From assembly GCA_022483015.1 (NCBI GenBank), contig JAKVOB010000001.1, forward strand, positions 620,001 through 684,000: a DNA stretch of 64,000 bases, written 5' to 3'. The position numbers and the translations under genes were made by a program. Source of the DNA: Atopobiaceae bacterium (GTDB lineage: Bacteria > Actinomycetota > Coriobacteriia > Coriobacteriales > Atopobiaceae). The notes under the pieces were generated by a model. It was not told where the DNA came from, made no database searches, and saw only the letters and a program-made list of their open reading frames with translations. Shown piece after piece: positions 7,730 to 19,126 of this stretch. The first letter of the stretch is position 1. Every line of letters begins with the position of its first letter.

Positions 7730-9666
7730 ATGGGCAACAAGATTCTGGGCATCGACCTCGGCACCACCAACTCCGCCATGGCCGTCCTCGAGGGCGGCGA
7801 GCCTACCATCATCGTGAACGCCGAGGGCGACCGCACCACGCCGTCCGTCGTGGGCTTCCGCGCCGACGGCGACCGCATCGTCGGCAAGGCAGCCAAGAAC
7901 CAGGCCGTCACCAACCCCACCAACACCGTCTTCTCGATCAAGCGCTTCATGGGCCGCAAGATCGACGAGGTCGAGTCCGAGCTCAAGACCGTCCCGTACG
8001 ACGTCGTCGGCGGCAAGGACAACCGCGCCGTCGTCAAGATCTCGGGCGAGGACTTCACGCCCGAGCAGATCAGCGCCATGATCCTCTCCAAGATGAAGGC
8101 CGACGCCGAGAAGTACCTCGGCGAGCCCGTCACGGATGCGGTCATCACCGTCCCTGCCTACTTCAACGACTCCCAGCGTCAGGCCACCAAGGACGCCGGC
8201 AAGATCGCGGGCCTCAACGTCGAGCGTATCGTCAACGAGCCCACGGCTGCCGCGCTTGCCTACGGCCTGGACAAGAAGGGCATCGAGCAGAAGGTCCTGG
8301 TCTTCGACCTGGGCGGCGGCACGTTCGACGTCTCCCTGCTCGACCTCGCTGACGGCGTCTTCGAGGTCCTCGCCACCAACGGCGACAACCACCTGGGCGG
8401 CGACGACTGGGACCAGCGCGTCATCGACTGGATGGCCGACAAGTTCCAGAAGGACAACGGCATCGACCTGCGCAAGGACCCCATGGCCCTGCAGCGCCTG
8501 AAGGAGGCCGCCGAGAACGCCAAGAAGGAGCTCTCCAGCGCCCAGCAGGCCCAGATCAACCTGCCGTTCATCACCGCCGATGCCTCCGGCCCCAAGCACC
8601 TCGACTACACGCTCACGCGTGCCGAGTTCGAGAAGATCACGCGTGACCTTCTCGACCGCTGCAAGGCCCCTGTCACCAAGGCGCTCCACGACGCCAACAT
8701 GCAGATCTCTGACGTCTCCGAGGTCATCCTCGTCGGCGGCTCGAGCCGCATGCCCGCCGTGCAGGACCTCGTGAAGTCCATCACCGGCAAGCAGCCCAAC
8801 ATGTCCGTCAACCCCGACGAGGTCGTCGCCGACGGCGCGGCCGTCCAGGGCGGCGTCCTCACGGGCGACGTCGACGGCATCCTGCTCCTCGACGTCACGC
8901 CGCTGTCGCTTGGTGTCGAGACCATGGGCGGCGTCATGACCAAGATGATCGATCGCAACACCACCATCCCGACGTCCAAGACCGACGTCTACTCCACCGC
9001 GGCCGACAACCAGACCTCGGTCGAGATCAACGTCCTCCAGGGCGAGCGCGAGATGGCCACGGACAACAAGAGCCTCGGCAAGTTCCAGCTCACCGGAATC
9101 CCAGCAGCACGCCGCGGCACGCCCAAGATCGAGGTCTCCTTCGACATCGACGCCAACGGCATCGTGAAGGTCTCCGCCAAGGACCTCGGCACCGGCAAGC
9201 AGCAGCAGATCACCATCTCTGGCTCCACCGCGCTGTCTGACGACGAGGTCGACCGCATGGTCAAGGACGCCGAGGGCCACGCCGAGGAGGACAAGAAGCG
9301 CAAGGACGAGATCGAGGTCCGCAACCAGACCGACTCCCTGGCCTACTCCACCGAGCAGACCGTCAAGGAGCTCGGCGACAAGGTCCCCGCAGACCAGAAG
9401 AAGGCTGCCGAGGATGCCGTGGCCGAGGCCAAGAAGGCCCTCGACGGCACCGACGTCGACGCCATCAAGGCCGCCTGGCGACAAGCTCCAGGAGGTCGGC
9501 CACAAGCTTGCCGAGGTCGTCTACTCGCAGGCCCAGTCCGACGCTGCCACGGGTGACGCAGGGCGCTGCCGGTGCCGCAGGTGCGGCCACGGGCTCCGCT
9601 GACGACGTGGTCGACGCCGACTACGAGGTCGTGGACGACGACAAGGACGAGAAGAAGAACGACTAG
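7730..9666 (+). CDS. dnaK: Hsp70 chaperone DnaK (two single-base frame breaks near the C-terminus)
   Basis: ATP-dependent Hsp70 that binds exposed hydrophobic segments of unfolded proteins with DnaJ and GrpE. The start is ATG 7730 after AAGGAAAGG (7714-7722), giving [17 protein letters not shown], the phosphate-1 motif. [14 protein letters not shown] and [13 protein letters not shown] are the other ATPase signatures, and [18 protein letters not shown] marks the linker and start of the substrate domain. Near 9474-9480 the frame shifts by +1, and again at the GGG run 9561-9563. The frame as written ends at 9556. With both extra bases removed the lid continues and ends in [17 protein letters not shown] with TAG at 9664-9666 (644 aa). 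Since dnaK should be functional, assembly indels are the likely cause. First gene of dnaK-grpE-dnaJ-hspR. Confidence 0.95.
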
Positions 9667-9685
9667 CTGATAAGGGATGACGCAC

Positions 9686-10645
9686 ATGTCTGCAAAGGGC
9701 ATGTCGAACAAGGCCCGCAGGGGGGCGCAGCATGCCCCCCGGAGCCGGAAGGACAATGACGTGAAGGTTGACATCGAGGTCGACGGCGACGGCGCACCCG
9801 CAAAGGGCGCCCACGCCCAGGCTGCAAGCGCGAGTGCCCAGGCTGCACCCAAGCCGGCAGCATCTGCCGCCAACGCCGCCACGGCTGCTTCCGCGGGTGC
9901 CAAGCCGCAGGCAAAGGCTGCGGATGAGACTCCAGAGCAGGCGCACCAGCGCATGGTTGACGCGGCCATCAAGGCCGGCGAGCAGGCTGCTGACGACGAC
10001 CTGGCACAGGACGTGAAGGCCCTGCGCACCGAGCGTGACGACCTCTCGCGCAAGCTCACCGATGCCGCTGACGAGCTCGAGGCCGCGAAGGCCGAGGCTG
10101 CCGACGCGACGGACCGAGTGACCCGTCTCCAGGCCGACTGGGACAACTACCGTAGGCGCACCGCGCAGGAGCGTCTTGACGAGCAGGCCCGTGCGGCCGA
10201 GAAGCTCGTCTCGTCCCTCCTTCCCGTGATCGACGACCTCGAGCGTGCCATCGCGCATGCCCAGGGCAACGCCGAGAAGGACGCGAACCTGCAGCAGTTC
10301 GCCGACGGCGTCGAGGCCGTGCGCGTGAAGCTCGTGGGCGTCCTCGAGCATGAGGGCGTCGAGGCGATCGACCCTGCCGGCGAGCCGTTCCAGCCGCTCG
10401 AGCACCAGGCCGTTGGCCGCGTCGACGACTCGTCCGTCTATGACGAGACGGTCCACGACGTGTACCAGAAGGGATATCGCATGGGCGGCAAGGTGATCCG
10501 GCCGGCCATGGTCACGGTCACGTACGGTGGCGAGAAGCGTCCCGCCCCGGCAGACGACGCGGCAGATGCCACGTCGAGCCCCGGCACGGAAGGCGGCGCG
10601 CCCGCCGACGAGGGCACCTCCCAGCCGGAGGATGCCACCAAGTAG
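9686..10645 (+). CDS. grpE: Nucleotide exchange factor GrpE
   Basis: GrpE releases ADP from DnaK. The protein is 319 aa from ATG 9686 (AAGGGA 8 nt upstream), longer than the usual ~200 aa. The first ~105 residues are a basic then Ala/Pro-rich, low-complexity extension. The coiled-coil dimerisation helix follows (about 110-165, LRTERDDLSRKL), with the core signature RLQADWDNYRRRT. The beta domain contains VRVKLVGVLEHEGVEAIDP and the typical end GGKVIRPAMVTVTYGG. An acidic, disordered tail closes it. It lies 19 nt after dnaK in the same operon. Confidence 0.95.
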   Translation: MSAKGMSNKARRGAQHAPRSRKDNDVKVDIEVDGDGAPAKGAHAQAASASAQAAPKPAASAANAATAASAGAKPQAKAADETPEQAHQRMVDAAIKAGEQAADDDLAQDVKALRTERDDLSRKLTDAADELEAAKAEAADATDRVTRLQADWDNYRRRTAQERLDEQARAAEKLVSSLLPVIDDLERAIAHAQGNAEKDANLQQFADGVEAVRVKLVGVLEHEGVEAIDPAGEPFQPLEHQAVGRVDDSSVYDETVHDVYQKGYRMGGKVIRPAMVTVTYGGEKRPAPADDAADATSSPGTEGGAPADEGTSQPEDATK

Positions 10646-10650
10646 CAAGG

Positions 10651-10686
10651 GCTGCGCGCCCGGGCCCGCAAAGGTCCGGGCGCAGC
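10651..10686 (+). terminator. GC-rich hairpin between grpE and dnaJ
   Basis: GCTGCGC...CCGGG pairs with CCGGGCGCAGC around a short AAAG-containing loop. Only a weak T-containing tail (CTTATCAT) follows. It may attenuate or stabilise the message rather than fully terminate. Confidence 0.4.
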
Positions 10687-10715
10687 GCTTATCATAAGAA
10701 CAGAGAGGGGGTGGC

Positions 10716-11711
10716 ATGACCACCATGCCAGACAAGAAGAACTACTACGACGTCCTTGGGGTCAAGCGCGACGCCACCCAGGACCAGATCAAGAAGGCGT
10801 TCCGCAAGCTGGCGGTCAAGTACCATCCTGACGCCGGCGGCGACGAGAAGAAGTTCAAGGAGATCAGCGAGGCCTACGAGACGCTCTCCGACGAGAAGAA
10901 GCGCAAGGACTACGACCAGCTGCTGATGTTCGGGGGCATCCCCGGGGCCGAGTACGGTGGCTCCGGCGGGCGCGACCGCGGCTACACCACCTACACCACC
11001 AACGTGGGCGGCAACGCCGACTTCTCGGACATATTCGACAGCATGCGCTCCGGCGACGGGGCCTTCGGCGGCTTCGACTTCTCGAGCATCTTCGGCGGCC
11101 AGCCTCGTGCCCAGGCGCGCACCCAGCGGCCGAGCAAGGGCGGGGACCTCTCGATGTCCATCGACGTCTCGGCTGACGAGGCGTTCCGCGGCGTCACGCG
11201 CAAGGTCACCTTCCGCATCCCCTCGACCGGCGAGGAGCAGACGCTCACCGTCAAGGTCCCCGCGGGTGCCGTCGATGGCGGCAAGCTCCGCTACCGCGGT
11301 CGCGGCGAGTATGGCCAGGCCGGTGCGCCCCGCGGCGACCTCGTCATCACCACGCACGTCGCCGAGCATCCCATCTTCAAGCGGGACGGTGCCGACGTCC
11401 GCATGGAGCTGCCCATCAGCACCTATGAGGCCGCGCTCGGTGCCACCGTCGACGTCCCCACGCCGTCGGGTACCACGGTCCGCCTCAAGGTCCCGGCCGG
11501 CACGCAGGACGGCAAGACGTTCCGCTTCCGCGAGATGGGTGCGCCCAACGTCAAGCGCAAGGGCTCGGTGGGGGCGCTTCTCGTCAAGGTCCGGGTCAAG
11601 GTGCCGACGCGCCTCACGGCCAAGGAGCACGACGCCCTGAAGACGTTGCGCGACACGGACGAGCGCGACTATCGCTCCGACATCGAACGCTACGCAGGCA
11701 CGAAGGCCTAA
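10716..11711 (+). CDS. dnaJ: DnaJ-type cochaperone lacking the zinc finger (type II)
   Basis: The 331-aa J-domain cochaperone stimulates DnaK ATP hydrolysis and delivers clients. The J domain is at about residues 6-72, with the HPD motif in [10 protein letters not shown] Gly/Phe-rich linker follows (about 75-130, including [10 protein letters not shown]). The C-terminal client-binding beta domains (about 140-320) contain [19 protein letters not shown]. No CxxCxGxG zinc repeats are present, so it is a CbpA-like type II DnaJ. The start at 10716 follows GAGAGGGGG. It sits between grpE and hspR. Confidence 0.92.
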   Translation: MTTMPDKKNYYDVLGVKRDATQDQIKKAFRKLAVKYHPDAGGDEKKFKEISEAYETLSDEKKRKDYDQLLMFGGIPGAEYGGSGGRDRGYTTYTTNVGGNADFSDIFDSMRSGDGAFGGFDFSSIFGGQPRAQARTQRPSKGGDLSMSIDVSADEAFRGVTRKVTFRIPSTGEEQTLTVKVPAGAVDGGKLRYRGRGEYGQAGAPRGDLVITTHVAEHPIFKRDGADVRMELPISTYEAALGATVDVPTPSGTTVRLKVPAGTQDGKTFRFREMGAPNVKRKGSVGALLVKVRVKVPTRLTAKEHDALKTLRDTDERDYRSDIERYAGTKA

Positions 11712-11723
11712 GGGGGAGACGAC

Positions 11724-12149
11724 ATGTCGCCAGAGGGAACCGACGGCCGTAACAAGCCGCTCTACATGATCAGCGTCGCCGCCGAGCTCACGGGCATGCA
11801 CCCGCAGACCCTCCGTGTCTACGAGCAGAAGGGTCTGGTGAACCCCGGGCGTTCGCGCGGCAACACGCGCCTGTACTCCCAGGCTGACATCGAGCGCCTC
11901 AACCTCATCAGCAAGCTCACCGACGAGGGCATCAACCTGGCAGGCGTGGTGCGCATCATCGACATGCGCGAGCGCGCCGACGAGCGCGACCGAGAGATCG
12001 ACGAGCTCCGCCACCGCGTGCGCGAGCTCGAGGACGAGGTCCACGAGATGCGCATGCGCGAGAGGATCACGGCGCTCGCTCCCTATGACGGCTCAAGTCC
12101 CGAGAAGGTCATGCGTGGCCTCCTGGGTGGCAGCGTCGAGGACAAGTAG
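11724..12149 (+). CDS. hspR: MerR-family heat-shock repressor HspR
   Basis: 141-aa MerR-type regulator. The N-terminal winged HTH has the HspR signature: MISVAAELTGMHPQTLRVYEQKGL, RGNTRLYSQADIERL, and LTDEGINLAGVVRII. A long charged coiled coil (about 75-115) serves dimerisation. HspR is the actinobacterial repressor of dnaK and clpB and usually needs DnaK as corepressor. Here it follows dnaJ by 12 nt, the classic dnaK-grpE-dnaJ-hspR order. No textbook HAIR box was found upstream of dnaK or clpB; the ACACTTAG element shared by both is a candidate. Confidence 0.92.
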   Translation: MSPEGTDGRNKPLYMISVAAELTGMHPQTLRVYEQKGLVNPGRSRGNTRLYSQADIERLNLISKLTDEGINLAGVVRIIDMRERADERDREIDELRHRVRELEDEVHEMRMRERITALAPYDGSSPEKVMRGLLGGSVEDK

Positions 12150-12488
12150 GTCGCTATGGGCCCGCAGGCTGCAGCATCATCGCGGCCTGCGGCCTGCTGC
12201 GCCTCTCCGGTTTCGGTGACGTGCGACCCGAACCGGCTTCCATAGGTCTGCCATGACTTCCCAGCTCAAGTGCCCTGCGAGCGATATCGCGCCGCAGGTG
12301 TGCCAGTCCCTCCTCTCTGGTTCCTCCGCCGCGCGACTCGCACATTCCCGTTGCTGTACCCCTGCGTCAGCAGCAGTGAGGAAATCTACCATATAGACAC
12401 TTAGATGTGCATACTCCCCCTGCTTGCGGGGAACAAAGTAACCAGACAAACGCATGCTCAGCCAGACTCCGGAAAGGAGCGTACACAT
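12150..12488. other. Intergenic stretch between hspR and clpB
   Basis: These 339 bases hold no supported gene. The first ~200 bases show small GC hairpins only. The last ~100 contain the ACACTTAG element (12397-12404), an A/T-rich CATATAG segment that may be part of a promoter, and the clpB ribosome site. Confidence 0.6.
12397..12415 (+). promoter_or_regulatory. ACACTTAG element upstream of clpB
   Basis: ACACTTAGATGTGCATAC resembles ACACTTAGGTTTTGTATAT upstream of dnaK (7619 onward) when one gap is allowed. The common occurrence before two heat-shock genes makes it a candidate HspR-responsive site. No experimental or comparative support can be seen here. Confidence 0.4.
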
Positions 12489-15179
<2,691 letters not shown>

Positions 15180-15206
15180 GGTGGTCCTGGTCGACCTGCG
15201 GTGTGG

Positions 15207-15291
15207 GGGTGCAGCCCCTGCTTCCCAGCTCGCGTCCGTGCGCCGAAGTGCGGCGCTGCGGATCGTTCGCTTGGGAAGCAGGGGATGCGCC
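15207..15291. repeat. Long imperfect inverted repeat after clpB
   Basis: CCCCTGCTTCCCA (15215-15227) pairs perfectly with TGGGAAGCAGGGG (15272-15284). Pairing continues outward (GGGTGCA with TGCGCCC) past one mismatch. The 44-nt loop contains a nested CGCCG/CGGCG hairpin. There is no T tract. It could be the clpB terminator or a dispersed palindromic element. Confidence 0.55.
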
Positions 15292-15371
15292 CTTCCCATG
15301 CCGAGCCGTTCCCTTGGTGGCGGAAGGGCAAGAGCAAGGACGAATCTGCGATGGACCCGTTCCCCTCCCTG

Positions 15372-15389
15372 ATAGAACACATGTTCTAT
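15372..15389. promoter_or_regulatory. Perfect palindrome resembling a LexA (SOS) box
   Basis: ATAGAACACATGTTCTAT is a perfect 8-2-8 inverted repeat whose core GAAC-N4-GTTC fits the Gram-positive LexA consensus (CGAAC-N4-GTTCG) except at the outer bases. It lies 57 nt upstream of the gene at 15447. Confidence 0.5.
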
Positions 15390-15446
15390 TCATGTCCTGA
15401 CCCTCTCGTACCATGGGCCTATTGACGGCCACGGCAGGGAGGTCCC

Positions 15447-15917
15447 ATGAAGGAGAACGACCAGTCCGGAACGCAAGCGCGCAGCTGCTGGACACATGAC
15501 GGGGGAGGGCTGGTCTACCAGCGGCTTCCCCAGGACGACGCATCAGGCGAGCTCGTGGAGGTCTCAATGGCCCTCGTGGCTCCCGCGGCTGGCAGCCTCG
15601 TGCTGGCTCGCAGCCCTGACCTCGTCATCGCCGAGGTCACCCGAGGGTCGCTCACACGGTCGCTCTTCGGCAGCACGACGTACGACCATGCCATCGTGGT
15701 CGGGTCACAGGCCCTGGCGGGCCTGTTCGCCTCCCACCGGTCCGTGCGCGTCGACCAGACGTTGCAAGACCAGCTCACATGGTTCTTCTCGGGAGGGGAG
15801 GCCCGCCTGTCCGACCTCATGGACCTGCTTGATGCGGCACGGGTCCCCTATGGCTATCGTGCCTGCACGGACACCGGTCTGGTGTCGTGGCGTCCGCCGT
15901 CCCCGAGCGGGCCCTAA
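15447..15917 (+). CDS. Hypothetical protein downstream of a SOS-like palindrome
   Basis: I do not recognise the 156-aa product. The start is ATG 15447 after GCAGGGAGG. There is no signal peptide or membrane helix. The middle section (VEVSMALVAPAAGSLVLARSPDLVIAEV) looks like alternating beta strands, and the end (GGEARLSDLMDLLDAARVPYGYRACTDTG) like a helix plus strand. Its TAA overlaps the convergent peptidase stop by 2 nt. If the palindrome at 15372 is a LexA site, the gene would be DNA-damage inducible; this is inference. Confidence 0.6.
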   Translation: MKENDQSGTQARSCWTHDGGGLVYQRLPQDDASGELVEVSMALVAPAAGSLVLARSPDLVIAEVTRGSLTRSLFGSTTYDHAIVVGSQALAGLFASHRSVRVDQTLQDQLTWFFSGGEARLSDLMDLLDAARVPYGYRACTDTGLVSWRPPSPSGP

Positions 15918-17269
15918 CCCGAATACGAGATCGCGTACATGGCCACGGTGTCGTCGATGATGGTGCCCGGCGCCCAGGGCTGGGCCGTGTTCTCGGTCGA
16001 GTTGGGGTCATGCAGGGTCACGGAGCCATCGCTGTTGAGCGCCGTCACGAGCATGATGTGGCCCACCTCGGTGAACCGGCTCCCGGCCTTCACCGACACG
16101 ATCACGACCTTGCCCTCCGAGAGCGCGTTCGTGAGGGCGTCCGTGCTCACGGTCAGGGTCTCCGAGGTGAGGCCGAGGTCGTCGAGACCAGAGGTGAAGA
16201 GCTCGCTCGACGTCGCCCCGTCGACCACGTAGCCATGGTCGGCCGAGTACTTCGCCATGTCCGCCGGGGTCTTGTCGGTCTTGCCGGTGAGCCCCATGTA
16301 GGCCATCGAGAGTGAGGTGGGGCCACATCCGCTGAGGCCCAGGGGCAGGTCCGCATACGACACGTATCCCCAGCGCTCGTCCCACTGATAGAGCTCGGGA
16401 TAGGTGCCCTTGGTCACGTTCTCGGTGTAGGTCTGGCCGGTCGTGTCGGTACCCCAGTGGTCGAGGAAGTCATAGACGTACTGCACGGCGGCGGGCTCCT
16501 TGAGCGCGAGCTTCAGGAGCTTCTCGTAGGGGTAGTCCGCGGCGTGCTCGGAGATCCACGCCAGCTGGTCATCCTGGTCGAGACGCGCCGAGAGGCTCGC
16601 CGACACGTCCTCGTCGATGCCCGTCGCCACGCGGGAGGTGGTGGCTGCTGCGTCGGTGGTGGATGCCGCCGTATCGGCGGTGCTGGCAGCGGTGGTCGCA
16701 TCAGTGCTGCCCGAGCTGCACCCGCGGATGCAGTTCGACAGGCCGACGACCACCATGAGCAGCACGATGATGGCAACGGAGACCTTCACGATGGAGACGC
16801 CGTCGCCCTGCCCGGCCGCACGGACGGTCCGCTTGCCTGCCGAGGCAGCCTTGCGGGCCGTGTGACGTGCGATCCGTGTTGCCCGTTCGACGTCGATGCC
16901 GTTGCCGCCTGCGCGGTGCGTGCCGTGCCCCTCCGAGGACGGCCTGGCCGCCGCTGGTCCCCTCTGGGCGTGGTGCGAGAAGGACGTGTGGCCAGCGCGC
17001 TGATCACGACCGTCGTGGCGGTCGTCGGGACGCGGACCCTGCGGTGCCGGCCTGCGGCTGGGATGGCCGTCCTGACGCTGGTCCGTGGCATTCACGGAAC
17101 GGCTCGGGCGGGTCGCGGCGTCGGACGTGGCCTGATGATGTGCCGCGGTCTCGCCCTCTGTCGCCGAGTCGGCGTGAGGCCCCGTCTGGCCGGCGGAGGG
17201 TGCCACATGTCCCGTGGGTAGCTTGACGGAGCGGGTCTCGCGACGGCTGCGCTCTGGGTCTTCGCTCAT
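15914..17269 (-). CDS. Membrane-anchored C39-family (papain-like) peptidase
   Basis: The 451-aa protein starts with ~160 residues of charged, disordered cytoplasmic sequence. One membrane helix follows (about 163-183, VSVAIIVLLMVVVGLSNCI), then a Ser/Thr/Ala linker and an extracellular peptidase_C39_2 domain (about 290-451). The catalytic Cys is about residue 315 in LSGCGPTSLSM. The His is about 404 in EVGHIMLVTAL, and the acidic partner is in LHDPNS. Targets are unknown; related domains cleave peptides or cell-wall-linked proteins. The long disordered N-terminal segment on the cytoplasmic side is unusual. The gene converges on the hypothetical gene and overlaps its stop. Confidence 0.85.
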   Translation of the reverse strand: MSEDPERSRRETRSVKLPTGHVAPSAGQTGPHADSATEGETAAHHQATSDAATRPSRSVNATDQRQDGHPSRRPAPQGPRPDDRHDGRDQRAGHTSFSHHAQRGPAAARPSSEGHGTHRAGGNGIDVERATRIARHTARKAASAGKRTVRAAGQGDGVSIVKVSVAIIVLLMVVVGLSNCIRGCSSGSTDATTAASTADTAASTTDAAATTSRVATGIDEDVSASLSARLDQDDQLAWISEHAADYPYEKLLKLALKEPAAVQYVYDFLDHWGTDTTGQTYTENVTKGTYPELYQWDERWGYVSYADLPLGLSGCGPTSLSMAYMGLTGKTDKTPADMAKYSADHGYVVDGATSSELFTSGLDDLGLTSETLTVSTDALTNALSEGKVVIVSVKAGSRFTEVGHIMLVTALNSDGSVTLHDPNSTENTAQPWAPGTIIDDTVAMYAISYSG

Positions 17270-17365
17270 GGTCCCTGGGTCCTCCTCGGTTCGCTTGTCG
17301 CATCGCAGGTGCTGCTCTGAACACGGAAGCCTGGATGGGAGCGGACGCTTGCGGGCCTATAGAGA

Positions 17366-17389
17366 ACGAGGGCCCCGAAGGGCCCTCGT
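17366..17389 (-). terminator. Terminator hairpin downstream of tRNA-Arg
   Basis: A perfect 10-bp stem (ACGAGGGCCC with GGGCCCTCGT) closes a CGAA tetraloop. It sits 10 nt past the 3' end of the minus-strand tRNA, with a weak T-containing tail on that strand. Confidence 0.65.
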
Positions 17390-17398
17390 CAAGTTATC

Positions 17399-17475
17399 TG
17401 GTGCGCCGTATAGGATTCGAACCTATGACGTTCTGATTCGTAGTCAGACCCTCTATCCAGCTGAGGTAACGGCGC
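17399..17475 (-). tRNA. tRNA-Arg (anticodon ACG)
   Basis: The 77-nt cloverleaf on the minus strand has acceptor GCGCCGT pairing with ACGGCGC, discriminator A and encoded CCA. The anticodon loop CTACGAA gives ACG, which is read as ICG after deamination. The T arm contains GGTTCGAATCC. No duplicate of its 3' end was noticed nearby, so there is no sign of an integrated element at this tRNA. Confidence 0.97.
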
Positions 17476-17682
17476 GTGGTGTCAATAATCGCTTCATGCC
17501 TGCCGAATGTCAAGCGCGAAGCGGCAAAACCCGCAAGAGTCTTGCACATCGCGGGCGACATCGTGGCTGGCAGGCGACGTGATGACCCTCTCGAGCGCGA
17601 TATGCCTGGTACGTCTTGACCATCATCCCTGGGCCATGTCAGCGGATTCGTTCTGGTCCTACCGGCCCCCTCGTACAAAGGC

Positions 17683-17688
17683 TATAAT
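17683..17688 (+). promoter_or_regulatory. Perfect -10 box upstream of the HAD gene
   Basis: TATAAT occurs at 17683-17688. A matching -35 was not found at the expected distance. It implies that starts upstream of about 17695 are not used. Confidence 0.45.
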
Positions 17689-17749
17689 GTGCGACACAAT
17701 ACCAACAATTGCAACGGGCCGACATGCCCGCATGCGGGAGGCAGCAGCT

Positions 17750-18556
17750 GTGGCCGCGGAGCAAGGAACCACCCCATCTGAGCACGAGGGCGCCAGCGCC
17801 CCGACGCCATCAACGCCCGCATCGGCCACAGCGCCAACGGCACCCGCAAACGCCACGCCAGCCGCCGCCAGCGGCTCGGTCGGTGCGCGTCCGGCCCGCC
17901 TGGCCGTCTTCGACTACGACGGGACGTCCATCAACGGGCAGTCCGGCGGGCTCTTCTCGGTCTACCTCTTCCGGCACGGCCTGCTTCCCCTCCATACGGC
18001 CGTGCGCCTGGGCTGGTGGGGTGCGCGCTACCTCTTCCATCTTCCCCATCGTCAGGACGAGGCCCGCGAGCTGGTCTTCGCCCGTCTCGGCCAGCTTGAC
18101 CCCGACCGCGTGGTCGCGATCATGAACGACTTCCACGACGAGTACCTCATTCCTCGCTACCGAGACGCGGCGCTCGCCGAGGTCCGCCGTCGCCACGACG
18201 AGGGCTGCGTCACCTTGCTCGTCTCGGCCACCTTCTGGAGCATCGCGCGAATGGCCGCCGAGCACATGGGAATGGACGGCTTCGTCGCCACCAAGATGAC
18301 CACGGATGCGACCGGCCACTACAACGGTGACGTCGAGGGCGAGGTCATCCAAGGCCCCGAGAAGATTCGTGCGGTCCGCGCCTGGGCCGACGAGCGCTTC
18401 GGGACGGGCGGCTGGACCATCGCCTATGCCTATGGCGACCATCATTCCGACGAGGAGCTGCTCTCGGCGGCAGGGGAGGCGTTCGCGGTGTGCCCCGGCC
18501 AGACGCTCGAGCGCATCGCCAAGCGGCAGGGCTGGAAGATTCTGGACTGGCAGTAG
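17750..18556 (+). CDS. HAD-IB family hydrolase (SerB-like phosphatase)
   Basis: 268 aa from GTG 17750, chosen because GGGAGG lies 8 nt upstream; ATG 17732 (274 aa) is an alternative without a clear ribosome site. An Ala/Pro/Thr-rich leader (~45 residues) precedes the HAD core. Motif I is VFDYDGTSING, with the nucleophile and acid/base aspartates. Motif II is TLLVSATFWSIA (Ser), followed by a conserved Lys region and motif IV AYAYGDHHSDEELL. This arrangement is the HAD-IB subfamily, which includes phosphoserine phosphatase-like and lipid-phosphate phosphatases. The substrate is unknown. Confidence 0.85.
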   Translation: MAAEQGTTPSEHEGASAPTPSTPASATAPTAPANATPAAASGSVGARPARLAVFDYDGTSINGQSGGLFSVYLFRHGLLPLHTAVRLGWWGARYLFHLPHRQDEARELVFARLGQLDPDRVVAIMNDFHDEYLIPRYRDAALAEVRRRHDEGCVTLLVSATFWSIARMAAEHMGMDGFVATKMTTDATGHYNGDVEGEVIQGPEKIRAVRAWADERFGTGGWTIAYAYGDHHSDEELLSAAGEAFAVCPGQTLERIAKRQGWKILDWQ

Positions 18557-18628
18557 GAGACGTCCCTGCATGTGCGGCACACCCAGAGGCGGGTGGCTGC
18601 ACGGCGGGGCAGAAGGCAGGAGGAAACG

Positions 18629-19126
18629 GTGGAGATCTCACGCAAGACCGACTACGCGATGCGCATGCTCGCGGCGCTGGCCCGACAGGAGGACGGCATC
18701 CTCTCGGTCCGCATCGCGGCGGACGAGAATGACGTCCCCTACTCGTTCGCGCGCTCGATCCAGCACGACCTCGTGCGCGCCGGACTCGTCGAGAGCCTGC
18801 GCGGCGCACGCGGCGGCATGCGTCTGGCGGTGGACCCGTCGGACATCACGCTGCTGCAGGTGGTCGAGGCGGTCCAGGGGCCGGTGGACATCGCGACCTG
18901 CGACACGGCCGGCCCGGACGGCGCCCCCTGCCCCCGCATGGTCGACTGCCACTTCAACCCGATCTGGCGAGGTGCCCGCGACCTGCTCGTGGACTACTTC
19001 TCATCCGTGACGCTCGACCAGGTCGTGAAGGGGAGCAAGGCCCCCTGCATCTCGCCCGACCTGTGCGGCCCGCACGCCTTCGACGACCTGTGCGCGGCCT
19101 CGGCCCGGGACCTCGAGCAGGCCTGA
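18629..19126 (+). CDS. Rrf2-family transcriptional regulator with cysteine cluster
   Basis: 165 aa from GTG 18629 with AGGAGG 6 nt upstream. The winged HTH begins VEISRKTDYAMRMLAALA, the Rrf2 hallmark, and includes VPYSFARSIQHDLVRAGLV and GARGGMRLA. Three cysteines in CDTAGPDGAPCPRMVDC (about 91-107) match the spacing used by Rrf2 proteins (IscR, NsrR, RsrR) to bind an Fe-S cluster. Two more lie near the C-terminus (APCISPDLCGP), so redox or iron sensing is likely. Its TGA overlaps the mutY-like ATG. Confidence 0.88.
   Translation: MEISRKTDYAMRMLAALARQEDGILSVRIAADENDVPYSFARSIQHDLVRAGLVESLRGARGGMRLAVDPSDITLLQVVEAVQGPVDIATCDTAGPDGAPCPRMVDCHFNPIWRGARDLLVDYFSSVTLDQVVKGSKAPCISPDLCGPHAFDDLCAASARDLEQA

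Noticed and set aside
7637-9505. Long minus-strand open frame opposite dnaK
   Set aside because: Antisense shadow of a certain gene, with biased composition and no recognisable domain.
17399-17475. tRNA-Arg as attachment site of an integrated element
   Set aside because: No integrase gene nearby and no direct duplicate of the tRNA 3' end was noticed in the window.
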